A stretch of DNA of 64,000 bases from Hydrangea macrophylla (GCA_033977485.1 CM066990.1:13830001-13894000), one strand, 5' to 3'; counted from the stretch's first letter, positions 12,088 to 24,145 are shown. Translations and numbers: made by a program. The notes: generated from the sequence alone by a model not told the origin.

Positions 12088-14344
12088 AAGAGCTTGAATA
12101 ACCTTTGGAAGACCTCAAAACAGAAAGTAGTTGAGGATAATTGGAGGTAAACTCTAGACTAGTTAGTCCTCAATTTAAGTTCAACCAGAATTCATAGAAT
12201 TACTTAGGATCTTTTACAGATTTTCCAAAAGTCTCTTCCCACCTCATTTCATCACACACTACTAGAATTGTGATTAAACTTCCATTTGTTTTTACTGATT
12301 TGGATCTAAATAGCCTTAGTTTTAAGGTCAAATAAATTATAAAGAGAAGTCTAACTTGGAATGTTATTTGAACTTTGATTTCATTTCTTTTGTTGTGTTC
12401 TTCTCTTGGGACCCATGAGATTCTCAATGTCTTATTGGACTTCCTTCGAGTTGGTCTCTTAACTTCTCTATGAATTTATGGTTCAAATGAGAATAGCTAT
12501 ATCTATGCATAATTAGTAGGTCTAAGTCTTAATTCATGACTTAGGTCCTCTAATTTGAAGTCTTATGGAATCCTTTCTATATTCCATTGAGGCTCACATA
12601 GATTAGTCATATTTAATCTCCAATGACCATCAATGAGAAGGAGAATTAGTCTTAGGATGACTCAACCTCTATGGTTTGGTTGATAGATTTAGCCAAAAAT
12701 GAGGAACTCAATAATGGTGTAGTGAATTCGTAAACCAATTTTGATCAAGGATTTTTAATTAAATCATGATCCATTGGAATTGATTGATACCAATTGGATA
12801 GTGTTCATAACATAAAGATCTACCACTGTATTTTTTTGTTTTGATGAGATCCCATGCTTAAGATGGTTTGGTCTTAGGATTTGCAAACTAACTACTCTCT
12901 GTCCAAAATTTCAGAACTGTAAGTCAGTTTTGATTCGAATTTATCAAAGCCTTAACCAAACATTTTTTACCTTAAATAAATTTTTGTATGAGGTTTAATA
13001 TGTAAATAAGATCCCCTAAAAAGATTAGGGTCAGTCGGATTTGTTTACTATTTTTAGTAAATCACACAAAATCACTGGATAGAGAGTTCTTAAATTCTAA
13101 GTGATGTCTGGTTATGACCCAATTCCCAGAGATTGAACCGTTGGATCTTTGATTTTCTTTTTGGGTTAGAAACTAGACTCCTAAAGTCACCTTGTGTCCA
13201 AAACTCATTAAGATCAAACCATGGGAAATATGTTGTTTCTATTTTTGAAAGTTTGGTCTGCTCTCTGTAATTTTTGGAATTCTATGATCGATTTGATAAA
13301 CTTTGCAAATAATGGCCAAATGACTTTTTCATGACCTAAGGTTTAAACCATATTTTAATAATGATCAATTAGACTTAAATACAGAGGCTAAATGATCCAA
13401 ATTAATGATTAGTTCATAGTTTGTTCTTATTCATGTCCATGCATTCATCCATGTATTTTAATACTTGTATTTAGAACTTTTTTTTAAGTTACATTTAATT
13501 GAACCTTGTTATGAGTTTTTTGTGAACATGTTGGGATTATACCATCTCTATATAGACATTACATTGGCTCCTAGTTGAGACTTGTATATCTATAGAGATG
13601 TTATGTTTCCAACTAATTATAAGGAATTCATGATTATGTCAATTCTTTCATGCTTGATAGATTTAAGCTTGAAGCTTAAGAATGTTATTTAGGATTCGAC
13701 ATTATATTTTGTTCAAAGCATGTTGACTAACCCTTTGTTTGGAAGCGGTAATTGAGGTATGATTTTTTGAATCTTTTCTCTAGTTTATTTTATTTCTTGA
13801 ATTTTTATTGATTTTTCGACTTCATGTGCGACACCTTAGAACTAGGATTTGCCTTATGTGTATATGTGTATTAGAGACTTCTTTTCTAGGGTTTTCTATT
13901 ATTTGCATACATTGCACGTTTCTACTTCAAGGTTGGATCCCGGTTAAGCTCTCTTGTTCCTTACTTGCATATCATTCCGCTTGCTATTTGAATTATGTGG
14001 TTTTGTATGACCTTTTATCGTTAGCAATCTTGCACCCTTTTAGACATGCTTTTGTAATGTATATACATATGTATTAGTAGAGGGCATACTTAGATTAATA
14101 ATTTGATTAAAAGGATGTTGAGTAGAGGCCTATTGTAAGATAGGATGAGAGCGGGTGTTTAGTCAGCTGGGCTCCTACCCCTCTCATTCCATAATCTCCG
14201 GACCTAAAAATCTCTGGTTTCCAAAAAGATCAATTTGCTTTAAAAATGGTTTTTTAATTTTCCTCTTAAAAATTAAGTGGCAACTTAAATTTGAAGTTTG
14301 AAAAAAAAGCTTTAAAAGTTATAGTTAAGCTGCGAGTATCCACA
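12088..14344 (+). repeat. Ogre-2 LTR, 3' part (+), 5' truncated
   Basis: Homologous in reverse orientation to 35344-37530 and 31583-33795. Shared blocks include GTTGAGGATAATT(G/A)GAGGTAAACTC and the TCACACACTACTAGAATTGTGATT block. It ends GCGAGTATCCACA, the inverse of the TGTGGATA LTR end at 35344. Its 5' part is missing because the Ogre LTR (8853-12087) starts abruptly at 12088. The element body would lie to the left. ORFs here are short and AT-rich, so I call none. Confidence 0.8.
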
Positions 14345-16296
14345 GAAGGTTTCCTGATAGTCAATGCCCTCCCTCTGAGTATGACCTTTCGCTACAAGCC
14401 TTGCCTTAAAGGTCTCAACCTTTCCATCTGATCCTCTTTTCCTCTTGTAGACCCACTTACAGCTAATGGGTTTAATGTTGGCTGGAAGTTTTACACATCC
14501 CAGACCTAATTAGAATCCATAGATTCCAATTCAGACTTCATAGCTTTAACCCAATGAGCTGAATCAACATCAACCATTGCTTCTTCATACGTGGTAGGAT
14601 CAGATTCAAATTCTATGGAGAGCTTCAAAAACATCTCTTAAGAACATATATTATCAGGATGGCTGATAATCCTTACACTATGATGAGGTACCGGTGCAGA
14701 AATGGGTGAAGAAGTGGTATTTTCTTATCTTACATCGCTTTCAACAGTTGGAGGAATAGAGGATTCTTCATCTATTTTTCACAGATCTATCCTTCCCTTA
14801 GGTTTATGGTTTATGATATAATCATCCTCCAAGAAAACAACATTTGTACTAACAAACACTTTCTGTTCTCTTGGATCATACAAAATACCATCCATAAGTA
14901 CCCTTTGAATATCCTATAAAATAACATACTTCCGATCTAGAATCTAACTTGCTCATCTTTCCTTTCAGCACATGTGTAGGACACCCCCATATCCGAAGAT
15001 GTTGCAAAGAAGGCTTGTGCCCAATCCACATATCCCGTGGTGTCCTGGGAACAAATTTGCTTGATATTAGATTTAGAAATATTAGGAGTTATCCCATATA
15101 AGCCATTCGTTTTAACACCATAACATATAAAAGAACATTTCTTTTAATGACAACTTTTGTTCCAAAATGAAAAGTTCATTCGATAACTCTGAAATAGAAA
15201 TTAAATTACGTCTCACTAAAGGGATGTAAAGTACATCTGATAAAACTATTATCTTATTGTCCAAAAACTCTAAAACTACTACGCCTATAGTAACCGTAGA
15301 AACGGTTGCACTAGAACCTAGAGTCAGCAAGATCTCTCCATCACTGCATTTCCTGGTTGATCTGAACCCTTACAATGAATTACAGATATGGTTAGTCGCA
15401 CTAGAATCAATGTACCAAGTGTTTGAAGTATCCGTTATAAAACTTACTTCAATCACATGTGATTCAATCATACCTTAAACTCTTGTAGCTAAGAATTCTG
15501 GATAGTTCCTCTTCTAGTGGCCCTTGTCACAGCATTGGAAACACTTTCCTTTGCCTTAGCCACCCACCTTCCCTTTGCCTTTACCTTTTCCCTTATATTT
15601 TGTAATCTTCAAGATCGGTCCAACACTTGGACCACTAGTGCTAGCCTTATTCTTCCCTTTCTTACCTTTCAGTATAGATTGGGAAGAGGAAGAGCTTTTC
15701 TCAACATTCAAAACGTTGCCCCCAGGTTTGATCACCCCTTCCGCTGCCAGTAAAGAACTCATTAATTTACTCATTGAAAAATTTATTTGATTCATATTAT
15801 AGTTAAGTTTGAAATGAGTGAATGAAGGCGACAACAAATTGAGGATCATGTCAATTTGGGTCTGTGCATCGATGTTGGCACCCAGGGTCTCCAGTAGTTC
15901 AAATAACCAATCATTTTTAAAACCTGTTCATTGACTGGAGTCCCTTCCGACATCCTCGCCCTCATTATCTTTTGTATGGCAACCTGTCTCGCAGGCCTGC
16001 CATGCTCCCCAAACATTTCTTTTAGGGATTTGATAATGGCACTGGCAGAATCATTCGACTGGAATTGGTGTTGCAACACACCAGCCATAGAGGCTAGAAT
16101 GTAGCAACGGGCCATTCCATTCTATTTCGTCCATTTATCAAACTCGCGTCTATCAACTGTCAAAGCATTTGCAGCGGTTTTTTCAGAGCATGGGGTGGTG
16201 AGGACATAAATTTGATCCTCTGTAGTTAAAAAGATGTCAAGGTTACGTTTCTATTCAGTGTAGTTATTTCCAGTTAACTTGTTCTGAGTGAGTATG
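14345..16296 (-). pseudogene. gag-pol: Ty1/copia gag-pol remnant (gag, knuckle, pre-integrase, integrase C-end, RT N-end)
   Basis: Minus-strand order: gag (16291-15556, with blocks NKLTGNNY, KRNLDIFLT, MARCYILASMAGVLQHQF, and EMFGEHGRPARQVAIQKIM, the family's UBN2-type gag); a decayed CCHC knuckle near 15500-15545; the GAG-pre-integrase segment (15330-15112, VLSDVLYIPLVRRNLISISEL); the distal integrase segment (about 15060-14940, LKGKMSKLDSRS); then the RT start (14660-14345), with WVKAMKSELDSMDSN and [20 protein letters not shown], ending at GIDYQETF. The integrase core appears deleted, since the pre-integrase sequence runs straight into the distal part. RT beyond QETF is missing at the Ogre-2 LTR junction. 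Many stops are present, e.g. TAG for Trp in the gag block near 16250. The gag N-terminus continues at 28870-28906. Confidence 0.85.
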
Positions 16297-19200
16297 TGTC
16301 ACGCCCCGGAGTAAGCCAAAAATAGGGAAAATAAAAATTTTCCTTTATGGGTCCGTAGACACGTGACTAGTTTGTTAACCTTCCTGTCCTTCTAACTCCG
16401 CACCAAGCAATCATAAGGGAAATGCTGGAGCATAAGCATGATCTAAACTTATCAGAGTATAAATACAGCAGCGGAAATTAAACAAGGGTTACAATAACTT
16501 TAATCCTAATACAAGAGGCCATACTAAACAATTTACATAAGCTTAAAACTTGAGAAACTGTCTATCAGATCTTGGGCAAGGCTTTATCCTCCTTGGCTCC
16601 ACGGTACTGCATCCTGAACTCTTCTATCTATCTCCAAACCAGCAATACTCTGGGCATACGAATGCCCGGGGCGTAACATGCCGTCAGCCTTGGAACAAGG
16701 CTGAGTGAGAATCTCAACCGCACAATAATCAATAATAACAGAACATCTCTCAACTCACGTCATAGTTTAATACTTAAAGGTATGGTTAATCTCTTACCAA
16801 AAGACGCATTCTCACCACGGGCTTAGCAGAGGTCTCAACAAGACAGGTAAACAGATAAACATAACATCTTAGAATACATTCTCCTTATTATATCCTCGTG
16901 CGTGCAAATGCATGACCAATGCGACTCACTCCCAACTCTTTCTTTTAAAAATAGATACTTTTTCAAAACCATTTCATTTTAAAACCAAAACTTTCCAAAA
17001 CCAAATCATTTGAACCAAACCCTTTTTGCTCATCAATTCAATCTCATCATTCACTTTCTCTTTCTCATCCACTTGACAACACGCGGTATATCAAGGATGA
17101 CAACATGCTATCACATCCAATTCATACTCATCCCTTGATAGGCCACCGGACGTCTTCACGGCGCACACTATCTGTAAACAATGAAACTGGCACATGGGAC
17201 GCCTTCAACCATGTGTATACTCTCACCGGTCGTCTACACGGCTGAGAAGTATATTAGAGCACTAGCCGGACGTCTTCAACGATACATGGGACGTCTTCAA
17301 CCACGTATGCGCATCACCGGACATCTTCAACGGTGAGAGGCGTGCTAGGAACCCTAACCGTTCATGTCTACCCGGCTCGTCAGCCGTTGATCCATCGGAT
17401 CTAGAAATCATATCTCTTTCACATTCACATATTTTATCTCATTCAAATTCTCATCAAACACCTCTCTTTCTCACACATCGCATATTGACACATGTCATGA
17501 AATGCACGTGTGTCCATTATCAATACTCACATGCAAATCTACTTTTATTCCTCTTTATTATTAATATGGCATGCGTTATCTATTCCAGTCAACAATATCG
17601 TAAAACGTGCATTTAATAGTTAGCAGCAGAAACGTAACATGTAAATCATGGATCACATAACATGGATTTGATACCGATAATCATATAGATAAAACCCTTG
17701 GCATGCTCACGTATGCGATAGCACTACCATAACATGCTTTCCATAGTCTTTGAATTATTGGAAATACACGTGACATCATAAATCCGCATATCACTTATAC
17801 AAACTATCATACAGGTAGCTTTTAAACATCTTGTATTAATCTTATTAGGATTAGAGTGAGGTTAGGAAACTCACATCGAGTCACCGATCCTCGAAAAGCA
17901 GATAACCGTCAAGTTCTACAACAATAAACGGAATAAACAGTAATAATGTATGAGTACAACTACAGGGGCAAAATGGTAATTTTACCAAATGAAGTCATAA
18001 ACCTCAAGGTAGTGATCTAAGTGTCATTCTAAGTCCAACATCATTGACTAGACTCAAATCGGAGTCCGTCGCGTTTTACGAGGTAAAAGGTAGGGCTTAC
18101 TATACTAATGCGAGCCCTAAAAGACATGTTGTATTTTCAAACAAGTCGAAAAGTCACCAAACTTTAAGGGAATATTCTAGACATTATTCTAAGGCTCTGG
18201 GAACTGACCGCGTAATTTTCGGAGTCCTAGATTATTTATTATGAATTATTGAAGATAATATATACCAGAAAATACCCAAAACGGGATTTAAATACATAAT
18301 TATAATTATACAAAGAAATCAGTACTTGGAAATATTTTTATTAAATACTAGATATTAAAATACACTACCAGTATTTATCTCATAATTTTCGGAGCTCGTT
18401 AGGTATTTTTAATAATTAATATACTCATAAAATAACTCCTTATTAATTATTAAAATATTGGACTATAATATTATAGCTTTATAACTTACATTATGCAATA
18501 AAATAGTCCCAGGTTCATTACCCTAATTTTCTAGAATTTATAAATACATATAGGTATTTATTAACCATTTAAAACTATTTAAAACTGATATTTATTATTT
18601 ATATTAGCCATATAAATAATAAATATATAATATATATAATATAATAATGATATATAAAATATTAAAAATAATATTCTATAATGTAAAACCTTAATGGTAT
18701 TAATTATAAACTATTCACAATTATTAAAACAATTTAAATCATTTTAAACTAATTAAACTAATAATATAAATAATAATAATAATAATAATAATCTCAGACC
18801 CGACGGGTCAACCCGAACCGACCCGAGCCCTTATGGGTTACCCGTATATACTCACAAGAAAACCCAAACGCTTGACCCGATGGGTCAGACCCGACCCAAT
18901 CGAATCCTAAACGGACTACCCATTCATACAAACAAAGAAACCCATACCAAAACCCATTCGGGTTGATCCTAACCCAAACCTGAAACCCAGTCATACTCAC
19001 AAACTAATCCTACCCAATAACCCAAACCCTAACTAGACCCGGACCAAACCCATAACCAACTACCCTCACGAACAAACCTAACCAAATACCCAACCCGAAC
19101 TGAATCCGTTTACACTAACAAACTAACCTAACTTGATAACCCAAATCCTAACCTAACTCGAGCCAAAGTCTGACCCAATCCAAGACACAAGACGACCCGC

Positions 19201-20657
19201 CCCAAAACCCGAAACCCTACCCGAACAAGACCCGGCATCAAAACGACGCCGTGTCACTTAAAGGACCCACGGGTCCTACTCGGTCCGAACCAAGCCCAGA
19301 CCCTTACCCATTTGTTCTCTCAGGCTGACCCACCCATGACCCGACCCGAACCCGGGTGTTATAACCCGAAACCCAAACGGGTTTCTTCATCTTCTCCGGC
19401 GAGATAGGGCAGCCGGAGAATCGGGGCTTGCCGGAAAACTTCTCTCTCTTCATATCTCCCTCATCTCTCCATCAAAATCCATGAAACCAATGGGAGATTG
19501 ACCGGAAATTCCTCCTCTACAACATACTCGGAGCTGAACACCTAGATATCTCATTTAGGGTTCTTACTAGCTGATTATCGTTTTGACCAAAAAAAAGAAT
19601 AATGGCCTGCATGGCCATTCAAACTTGCACCGAATCAAAACCTGCGATAATGGGGTTCTTCTGGGTTCACTAGGGTCTATTTGGTGTAGATTTTAGGGCT
19701 TTGGTTGATATAGGAAAAAATCAAGCTCAAGCTTTAAGCTTTAATGGAGGCTGGAGCAAGAACCAGAGCTTAAGGCTCTGTTTGGCTTCATGCATGCAGG
19801 TCCTAGGCTCTCTAGGTGACATGCAGGGGCTCAAAATGGCAAGGGGGTGGTTGAGTTTACCTCAGGTGATCTCAAATCACTCCTATCTTCTCCGATCTCA
19901 CTCTCTTTCTCCTCTGCGCCCTTCTTCCTCTTCCTTGCTGCGTGGGTGTGTGCTGGTGAGGGTGAGACAGCGAGGGACAATGCAGGGAAGGGGTTGAGTG
20001 TACAATGTGGGGGTGTGTTTGTGTATGACCGAAATGTGAGGGAAAATTGTGTGGTTTTCTTCTCAAGCTCTCTCTCTCTCTCTCTCTCACTCTCGGATCT
20101 CTCTCTCTAGAATCTGTATAGAACATATTGTGTGGGGGGGGGGGGATTGCAGATTATGAGGGTGTAATGGTGGTGAGGGGGGGTGTGCTTATATAGAGGA
20201 AATGGTGGGGAGGTTTGGTTGTGTGCAATGCGTGCACAAGGTGCACATGTATGTGTATGCGTCCAAGGGTAGATAAGTGTGGGATCCACATGACTATCAA
20301 GGGGTGGTGTGGGTCCCATTTCAGTAATTGTACTGGAATGTGTGCCAAAGTTCTAGTGTAAGCACGATGCTGTGAGAGTGAACACAAAATCATAATATTA
20401 GGGTACGGGCTGTGTACGAATCTAAGTATGAGTCTGACTATAATTCTAACTAAAAATAAAAATCAGGGTTGCGACTACTATATATTAATATTATTAAAAT
20501 GTATAAATCAATGTCGTTGCCAAGACAGCTACTAAGGATCCTATAGACGATTCCTAATTAGGATAATCCTAGTGGACCTTCTATAACCGTACTCCAGGTG
20601 ATCTCATCATTTCTAAATTCTTACGTGAAATTTTTGGGGAAAATTCTGGGTGCTACA
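16297..20657 (-). repeat. Gag-only element 3' LTR (4.36 kb)
   Basis: + strand TGTCACGCCC ... GGGTGCTACA. Nearly identical along its length to 24281-28869 and 62059-64000. Inside are a degenerate array of GTCTTCAAC-type repeats (17143-17390), a very AT-rich zone (18240-18795), a TAA microsatellite (about 18769-18792), an ACCCGA-type C-rich degenerate array (18797-19375), CT and G runs (20070-20145) and a TATA box. Small ORFs in it (18044-18244, 19701-20393) are low-complexity or unsupported and I do not call them genes. Confidence 0.9.
20188..20196 (-). promoter_or_regulatory. TATA box of gag-only element 3' LTR
   Basis: Minus-strand CTATATAAG, about 460 bp from the LTR 5' end. It is conserved at 28400-28408 in the other LTR. 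Two GTGCAC palindromes lie just upstream (about 20233-20250). Confidence 0.65.
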
Positions 20658-20671
20658 TCTCTACCCACCTT
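20658..20671 (-). other. Polypurine tract of gag-only element
   Basis: Minus strand AAGGTGGGTAGAGA immediately precedes the LTR start TGTAGCACCC. Confidence 0.75.
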
Positions 20672-20956
20672 ATTTGAGGATTTCGTCCTCGAAATCTAGA
20701 GTTTGCTAGATCTTAAAATGTACAAATCCTTATCCATTAGGTTTATCGTTCTATACCAACTCAGGCGCTCTTATCAATCTAAATGGACTATCAGACCATA
20801 AGTTGTTGTCAACTGTTCCGGGGTCTGATTTCCTGGAAATACTTCGGCTCCTTCTCATAATTTCTCTCGAGTGGCCCAAACATCTTGTAATACTATCCCC
20901 ATATAAAATTCAAAATTTCTGGCAGTGGGCATGATACCTTTGGTCTTCCATTCTAT

Positions 20957-22090
20957 TCAGTGTTGGGATTGATTTACTGATCTGCGAGCTCTCTTTCTGG
21001 ATCTTTGTGGTGGTGGAGCATTGTTCTGAACTTCTTGTTCGGGACAAACTTTGCGTATATGACCAGCCTTTCCACAATTGAAACACTGTACCTGTTGCCC
21101 TGTGAGTCGTTTCGGTGCTGTGCATTCTTTGGAGTGGTGTCCAGGTGTTCCGCAGTTGTAGCAGATGTCACGTTGCTTTGCATGTGTCTGAACGGCTGTC
21201 TGACTAACTTTTCTGTCACTGATTTGCTGTCTCTGGTTATGATTCCGGGTGTGTTCAGAGTTTCTTCCGGTGATTACAGACTGCATTCGAACGGTTGTCC
21301 GTGACACTTGATTGCCTCTTCGACTTCCTCCTGGGTTGGTTGCCTGGAACCAGTGATCTTTTCCTCCTTGTTGGTGGATCTCTAGTTTCTTGCTGTTCAG
21401 ATCTATGTTCTCCAGTTGTGTGGCTAATTCGACCATTTCTTTGAATGGTTGGTCTAGGTATACTGCTGCTGTCTTTTGAATGTCTGGATTAAGTCCTTCG
21501 TAATATTGCAGTGTCTTATTTCGCTGAGTATCTACCATGTAGGGAGCAAATCGCGATAGTCTCTCAAATTTTGCCGTGTATTCTTGTACTGTCATGTTGC
21601 CTTGAACTAGCTCTATGAATTCCTTTTTCTTCTTATTTCTTTCCGTCCTTGGGAAGTACTTTGCTAGGAATTTCGTTTTGAATGCTTCCCATGTCATTCT
21701 TCTTGTAACATCTTCGCCCACTATAGCTTCGACAGATTCCCACCAGTCGGCTGCCGAATACGTCAATTGGAAAACAGCCAAGCGTCTTTTCTCAGTCTCG
21801 TTGCATTCAAGGGCTTGAAACATTCGTTCTATATCACGAAGCCATTGTTCAGCTTCCCATGCTTCTGTCATTCCAGTGAAAGTTCCTGGTTTAAGTGCAC
21901 GGAATCTCTCAAGCAGTTTATCTCCTGTCTGATGAGCATTTCCGTTGTTGATGACGCGGTCCAGGTGATCACTTTCTTGTTCCACGCGTCGGACAAGAGC
22001 TCCTATCAATCCTGTTGGATCCACTGCTGGAGGTAGCACATTTGTTGGTCCGTTGGGTGAATTCTGAGTATTCCATTTTCTCTTAACCAT
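20957..22090 (-). CDS. gag: Intact Gag protein of non-autonomous Ty3/gypsy element
   Basis: Forms the virus-like particle and binds the element RNA. The uninterrupted frame is 377 residues from the ATG at 22090 (good context, ACACCATGG). The same frame stays open 5 codons further upstream with no ATG. After an N-terminal spacer comes the retrotransposon gag/capsid domain (about residues 60-210; WLRDIERMFQALECN, ADWWESV, WEAFKTKFLAKYFP, MTVQEYTAKFERLSRFAP). Then a basic stretch and two CCHC zinc knuckles follow, CYNCGTPGHHSKEC (about 310-323) and CFNCGKAGHIRKVC (about 336-349), and a basic tail RSRKRARR. Double knuckles and capsid signatures resemble the chromovirus (Del/Tekay) type. No protease or pol follows before the polypurine tract. 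An intact frame in an otherwise decayed neighbourhood suggests recent activity or selection on gag. Confidence 0.9.
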   Translation of the reverse strand: MVKRKWNTQNSPNGPTNVLPPAVDPTGLIGALVRRVEQESDHLDRVINNGNAHQTGDKLLERFRALKPGTFTGMTEAWEAEQWLRDIERMFQALECNETEKRRLAVFQLTYSAADWWESVEAIVGEDVTRRMTWEAFKTKFLAKYFPRTERNKKKKEFIELVQGNMTVQEYTAKFERLSRFAPYMVDTQRNKTLQYYEGLNPDIQKTAAVYLDQPFKEMVELATQLENIDLNSKKLEIHQQGGKDHWFQATNPGGSRRGNQVSRTTVRMQSVITGRNSEHTRNHNQRQQISDRKVSQTAVQTHAKQRDICYNCGTPGHHSKECTAPKRLTGQQVQCFNCGKAGHIRKVCPEQEVQNNAPPPQRSRKRARRSVNQSQH

Positions 22091-22557
22091 GGTGTACGCT
22101 AGCAAGGGTTATACCTACGAGTTGACACCTATTTGGTTAATAACTTATCTTATCTCGTCTGATCACATGACAAGTAACAGTAACAGTTCATTGAGCCAAC
22201 AAAGATTCCTAACATATAACGGTTGTCACAACTACTACTAGGATCAAGGGTAAGGCATTCCTATCCTTGGTCTTTCTAGACTCTAGGCTGAGCTGACTGT
22301 TCGAGATATATCTCAGGAAGTTCGTCACTGCCTAAATATCTGTCAACCAATGGTCAATCCTATATTCTTGTTAGTAATAAATGTATAAGAGGTAAGATTA
22401 GCAATTAGTAAGAATTCGTCTCATCCATACAATTATGTTTTAAGTTAAGTCGCAAGCAGACTATTACTGATCAGAAAATAAAAGGTACAACAAAAGTACG
22501 AATACTAGTTCTACTAATTTGGAATACATCAAAAGAAGTGGAATATAATAAGATAAA
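22091..22557 (-). mobile_element. Non-coding spacer between ORF Y and gag
   Basis: AT-rich, no ORF. It could serve as gag 5' leader or as an intron, but I see no convincing paired splice sites. Confidence 0.4.
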
Positions 22558-23067
22558 CTAACTGAGGGTCCACTCTCCATCTCTCTCTACATCAGAGTCC
22601 GAAGTCACCTCTCCTAAGTCACTGGATGGTGGAAAGTCAATCGGAGGGATACCTATAAATGCATCCCAGGCTGGCTCTAGGGGCCAATCAGGGTCCTCTA
22701 TCATCTCGGGCTCCGCTAGTGGGTCTTCATCTGGATCATTATTTGAGTCATCATCAGAACCTACAGGGGTAACAAAGTGTACTATGCCCTTTTGTGGCTC
22801 GTCCTGGTCATGGATCGCAAGGTTTCTAAGGACATGAGGAATCTCCTCCATCTCAGCAGACAACAAGCGCGGTGCTATCACTCTATGATATGCTAACTCT
22901 GGAACAGGTCTCTCACAGAAGAAACAACATGTCCACTTCCTTATACTCTGGCGAACTCTATGCCTGATGGTGTTGCTAACATGACCAAATCCTCGAGGGG
23001 TAAACTGTCTCTCCAAGGTGACCCTGCACTGTCCCTCCGCAGCATCGTACTCTATCTGGTGCTCCAT
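22558..23067 (-). CDS. Unknown ORF Y of gag-only element (169 aa)
   Basis: Function not recognised. An intact 169-residue frame starts at ATG 23067. The N-terminal half is basic (RGFGHVSNTIRHRVRQSIRK) with a Cys-rich segment CCFFCERPVPEL (two Cys plus a Cx2C spacing). The C-terminal half is strongly acidic (GSDDDSNNDPDEDPLAEPEM and further Asp/Glu). No signal peptide or membrane segment. Just upstream is a good 3' splice site, TTTTCTGTGTTGGGCAG with the exon starting at 23073 (GCTAGCATGGA), so it may be expressed from a spliced RNA. It lies between the PBS and gag, where autonomous relatives normally have none. A similar basic-to-acidic ORF with the same acceptor/start context lies upstream (ORF X). 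Confidence 0.55.
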   Translation of the reverse strand: MEHQIEYDAAEGQCRVTLERQFTPRGFGHVSNTIRHRVRQSIRKWTCCFFCERPVPELAYHRVIAPRLLSAEMEEIPHVLRNLAIHDQDEPQKGIVHFVTPVGSDDDSNNDPDEDPLAEPEMIEDPDWPLEPAWDAFIGIPPIDFPPSSDLGEVTSDSDVERDGEWTLS

Positions 23068-23584
23068 GCTAGCCTGCCCAACACAGAAAACTAACTTAGT
23101 ACTGATGCTAATTAATGAAATATCTTAAAGTTTCATAGCGACAAGGGGTACCTTTCTTAATTCTTTCTAAACCTTGAGTTACTGCCAATTGTTCCAAGTC
23201 TAACTCCCTGAACCTACATTAGTTCCTAATTATATATATTACACTTGTGACTTCTATGGCTCAACTCATCGCGGGGATTTATTAGTCATTCTTATAGACT
23301 AAGAGTACACAAGTTTAAATAAATTACTAATTATAAGCAAGCAGTACATCCATGTGATAATACATAAGTCGGGTTAAAGATAATCTCCATAAATAGATTT
23401 AAACATAGTGCAACATAGTTACAAAAACATTTACATCAGAGAGTGCGTACGCTAAGTAAGTACATAGTAGGGAATAGTGCCAACAACAGATGCATGAAAG
23501 GCATACACGTTACTACTACTACGTGTTACATGCCTGAGTATAACTATATACACAAAAGATAGACTAGTCCTATTACAAAATCCT
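23068..23584 (-). mobile_element. Spacer between ORF X and ORF Y, candidate intron
   Basis: AT-rich, no ORF. It ends in the ORF Y splice acceptor. A matching donor near the end of ORF X was not identified with confidence. Confidence 0.35.
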
Positions 23585-24145
23585 TCAATCATCCAGATCC
23601 TCGACCTTTGACTTTCCCTTCTCAGCTATATCTTTCTTGGGTGGTTTCTTGCCCACATTCTTAGTTGGGTCAACATTGACTGCGGAATCAGCATCCTCCA
23701 CAGAATTGGTCTCCTTTGCCGGAACTTCTCCATCATCATTCTCCTCCCTATCAGTCCCCATGACTGACTCAACAGTCAAGGGTGTATCAGCTATGGACTC
23801 CTTTGGTACTGGGGGTAGCATAGCAAGAGATGGTCCTATGGGTCCTGGTGGAGGCGTCAGCGTAACTCGAAAAGTCATGACTCGGAGGGTATAGCGGTCA
23901 TGAGTCATCCTGGCTGCTTCCTGATGAACAAGTCTAAGGGTGTTCTCTCGGTAATGTGCCTCTCTTTGCAGGATCTCTGGGTCCTCAATTCCCAACACGT
24001 GTACGTCATGCCACATGTTTCCCTCTAAATGCCGCTGAGCACTCCGTCGAATCCTTTGCCGGTACAACACTGGGTCTGCAGGCTCTATACGATCTGGGTA
24101 AACTTAATGTCCTCCAAACCCGTCTTGGACATAGAAGGGTTCCAT
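23585..24145 (-). pseudogene. Unknown ORF X of gag-only element (one internal stop)
   Basis: Function not recognised. The frame begins at ATG 24145 (MEPFYVQDGFGGH), meets a single TAA at 24104-24106, then stays open to 23585. The total is 186 codons counting the internal TAA. The middle is basic and charged (RQRIRRSAQRHLEGN; RENTLRLVHQEAARMTHDR), followed by a Pro-rich segment and an acidic then Lys-rich tail. The ATG follows a 3' splice site (ATATTGGACAG, exon from 24151: GTTAGCATGGA) nearly identical to that of ORF Y. The single TAA differs from a Gln codon by one transition. It may be a diverged duplicate of ORF Y, but sequence similarity is too weak by eye to assert this. Confidence 0.5.

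Noticed and set aside
12088..14344. Search for a host gene in this AT-rich stretch
   Set aside because: The entire region aligns with the Ogre-2 LTR (inverse of 35344 onward), so no host gene is needed to explain it.
18044..18244. 66-aa frame conserved in the giant LTR copies (also 26029-26229)
   Set aside because: Conservation follows from the LTRs being recent copies. It is on the opposite strand to transcription and the third copy (63799 onward) has changes without sign of codon constraint.
18990..19380. Telomere-like AACCCTAACC strings
   Set aside because: The units are irregular (ACCCAA, ACCCGA, CCCTAAC) and lie inside an LTR with two homologous copies. There is no perfect CCCTAAA array.
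20107..20393. His/Thr/Pro-rich ORFs near the LTR G-run
   Set aside because: Low-complexity product of GT-rich promoter sequence in U3. Not conserved in length between the two LTRs.
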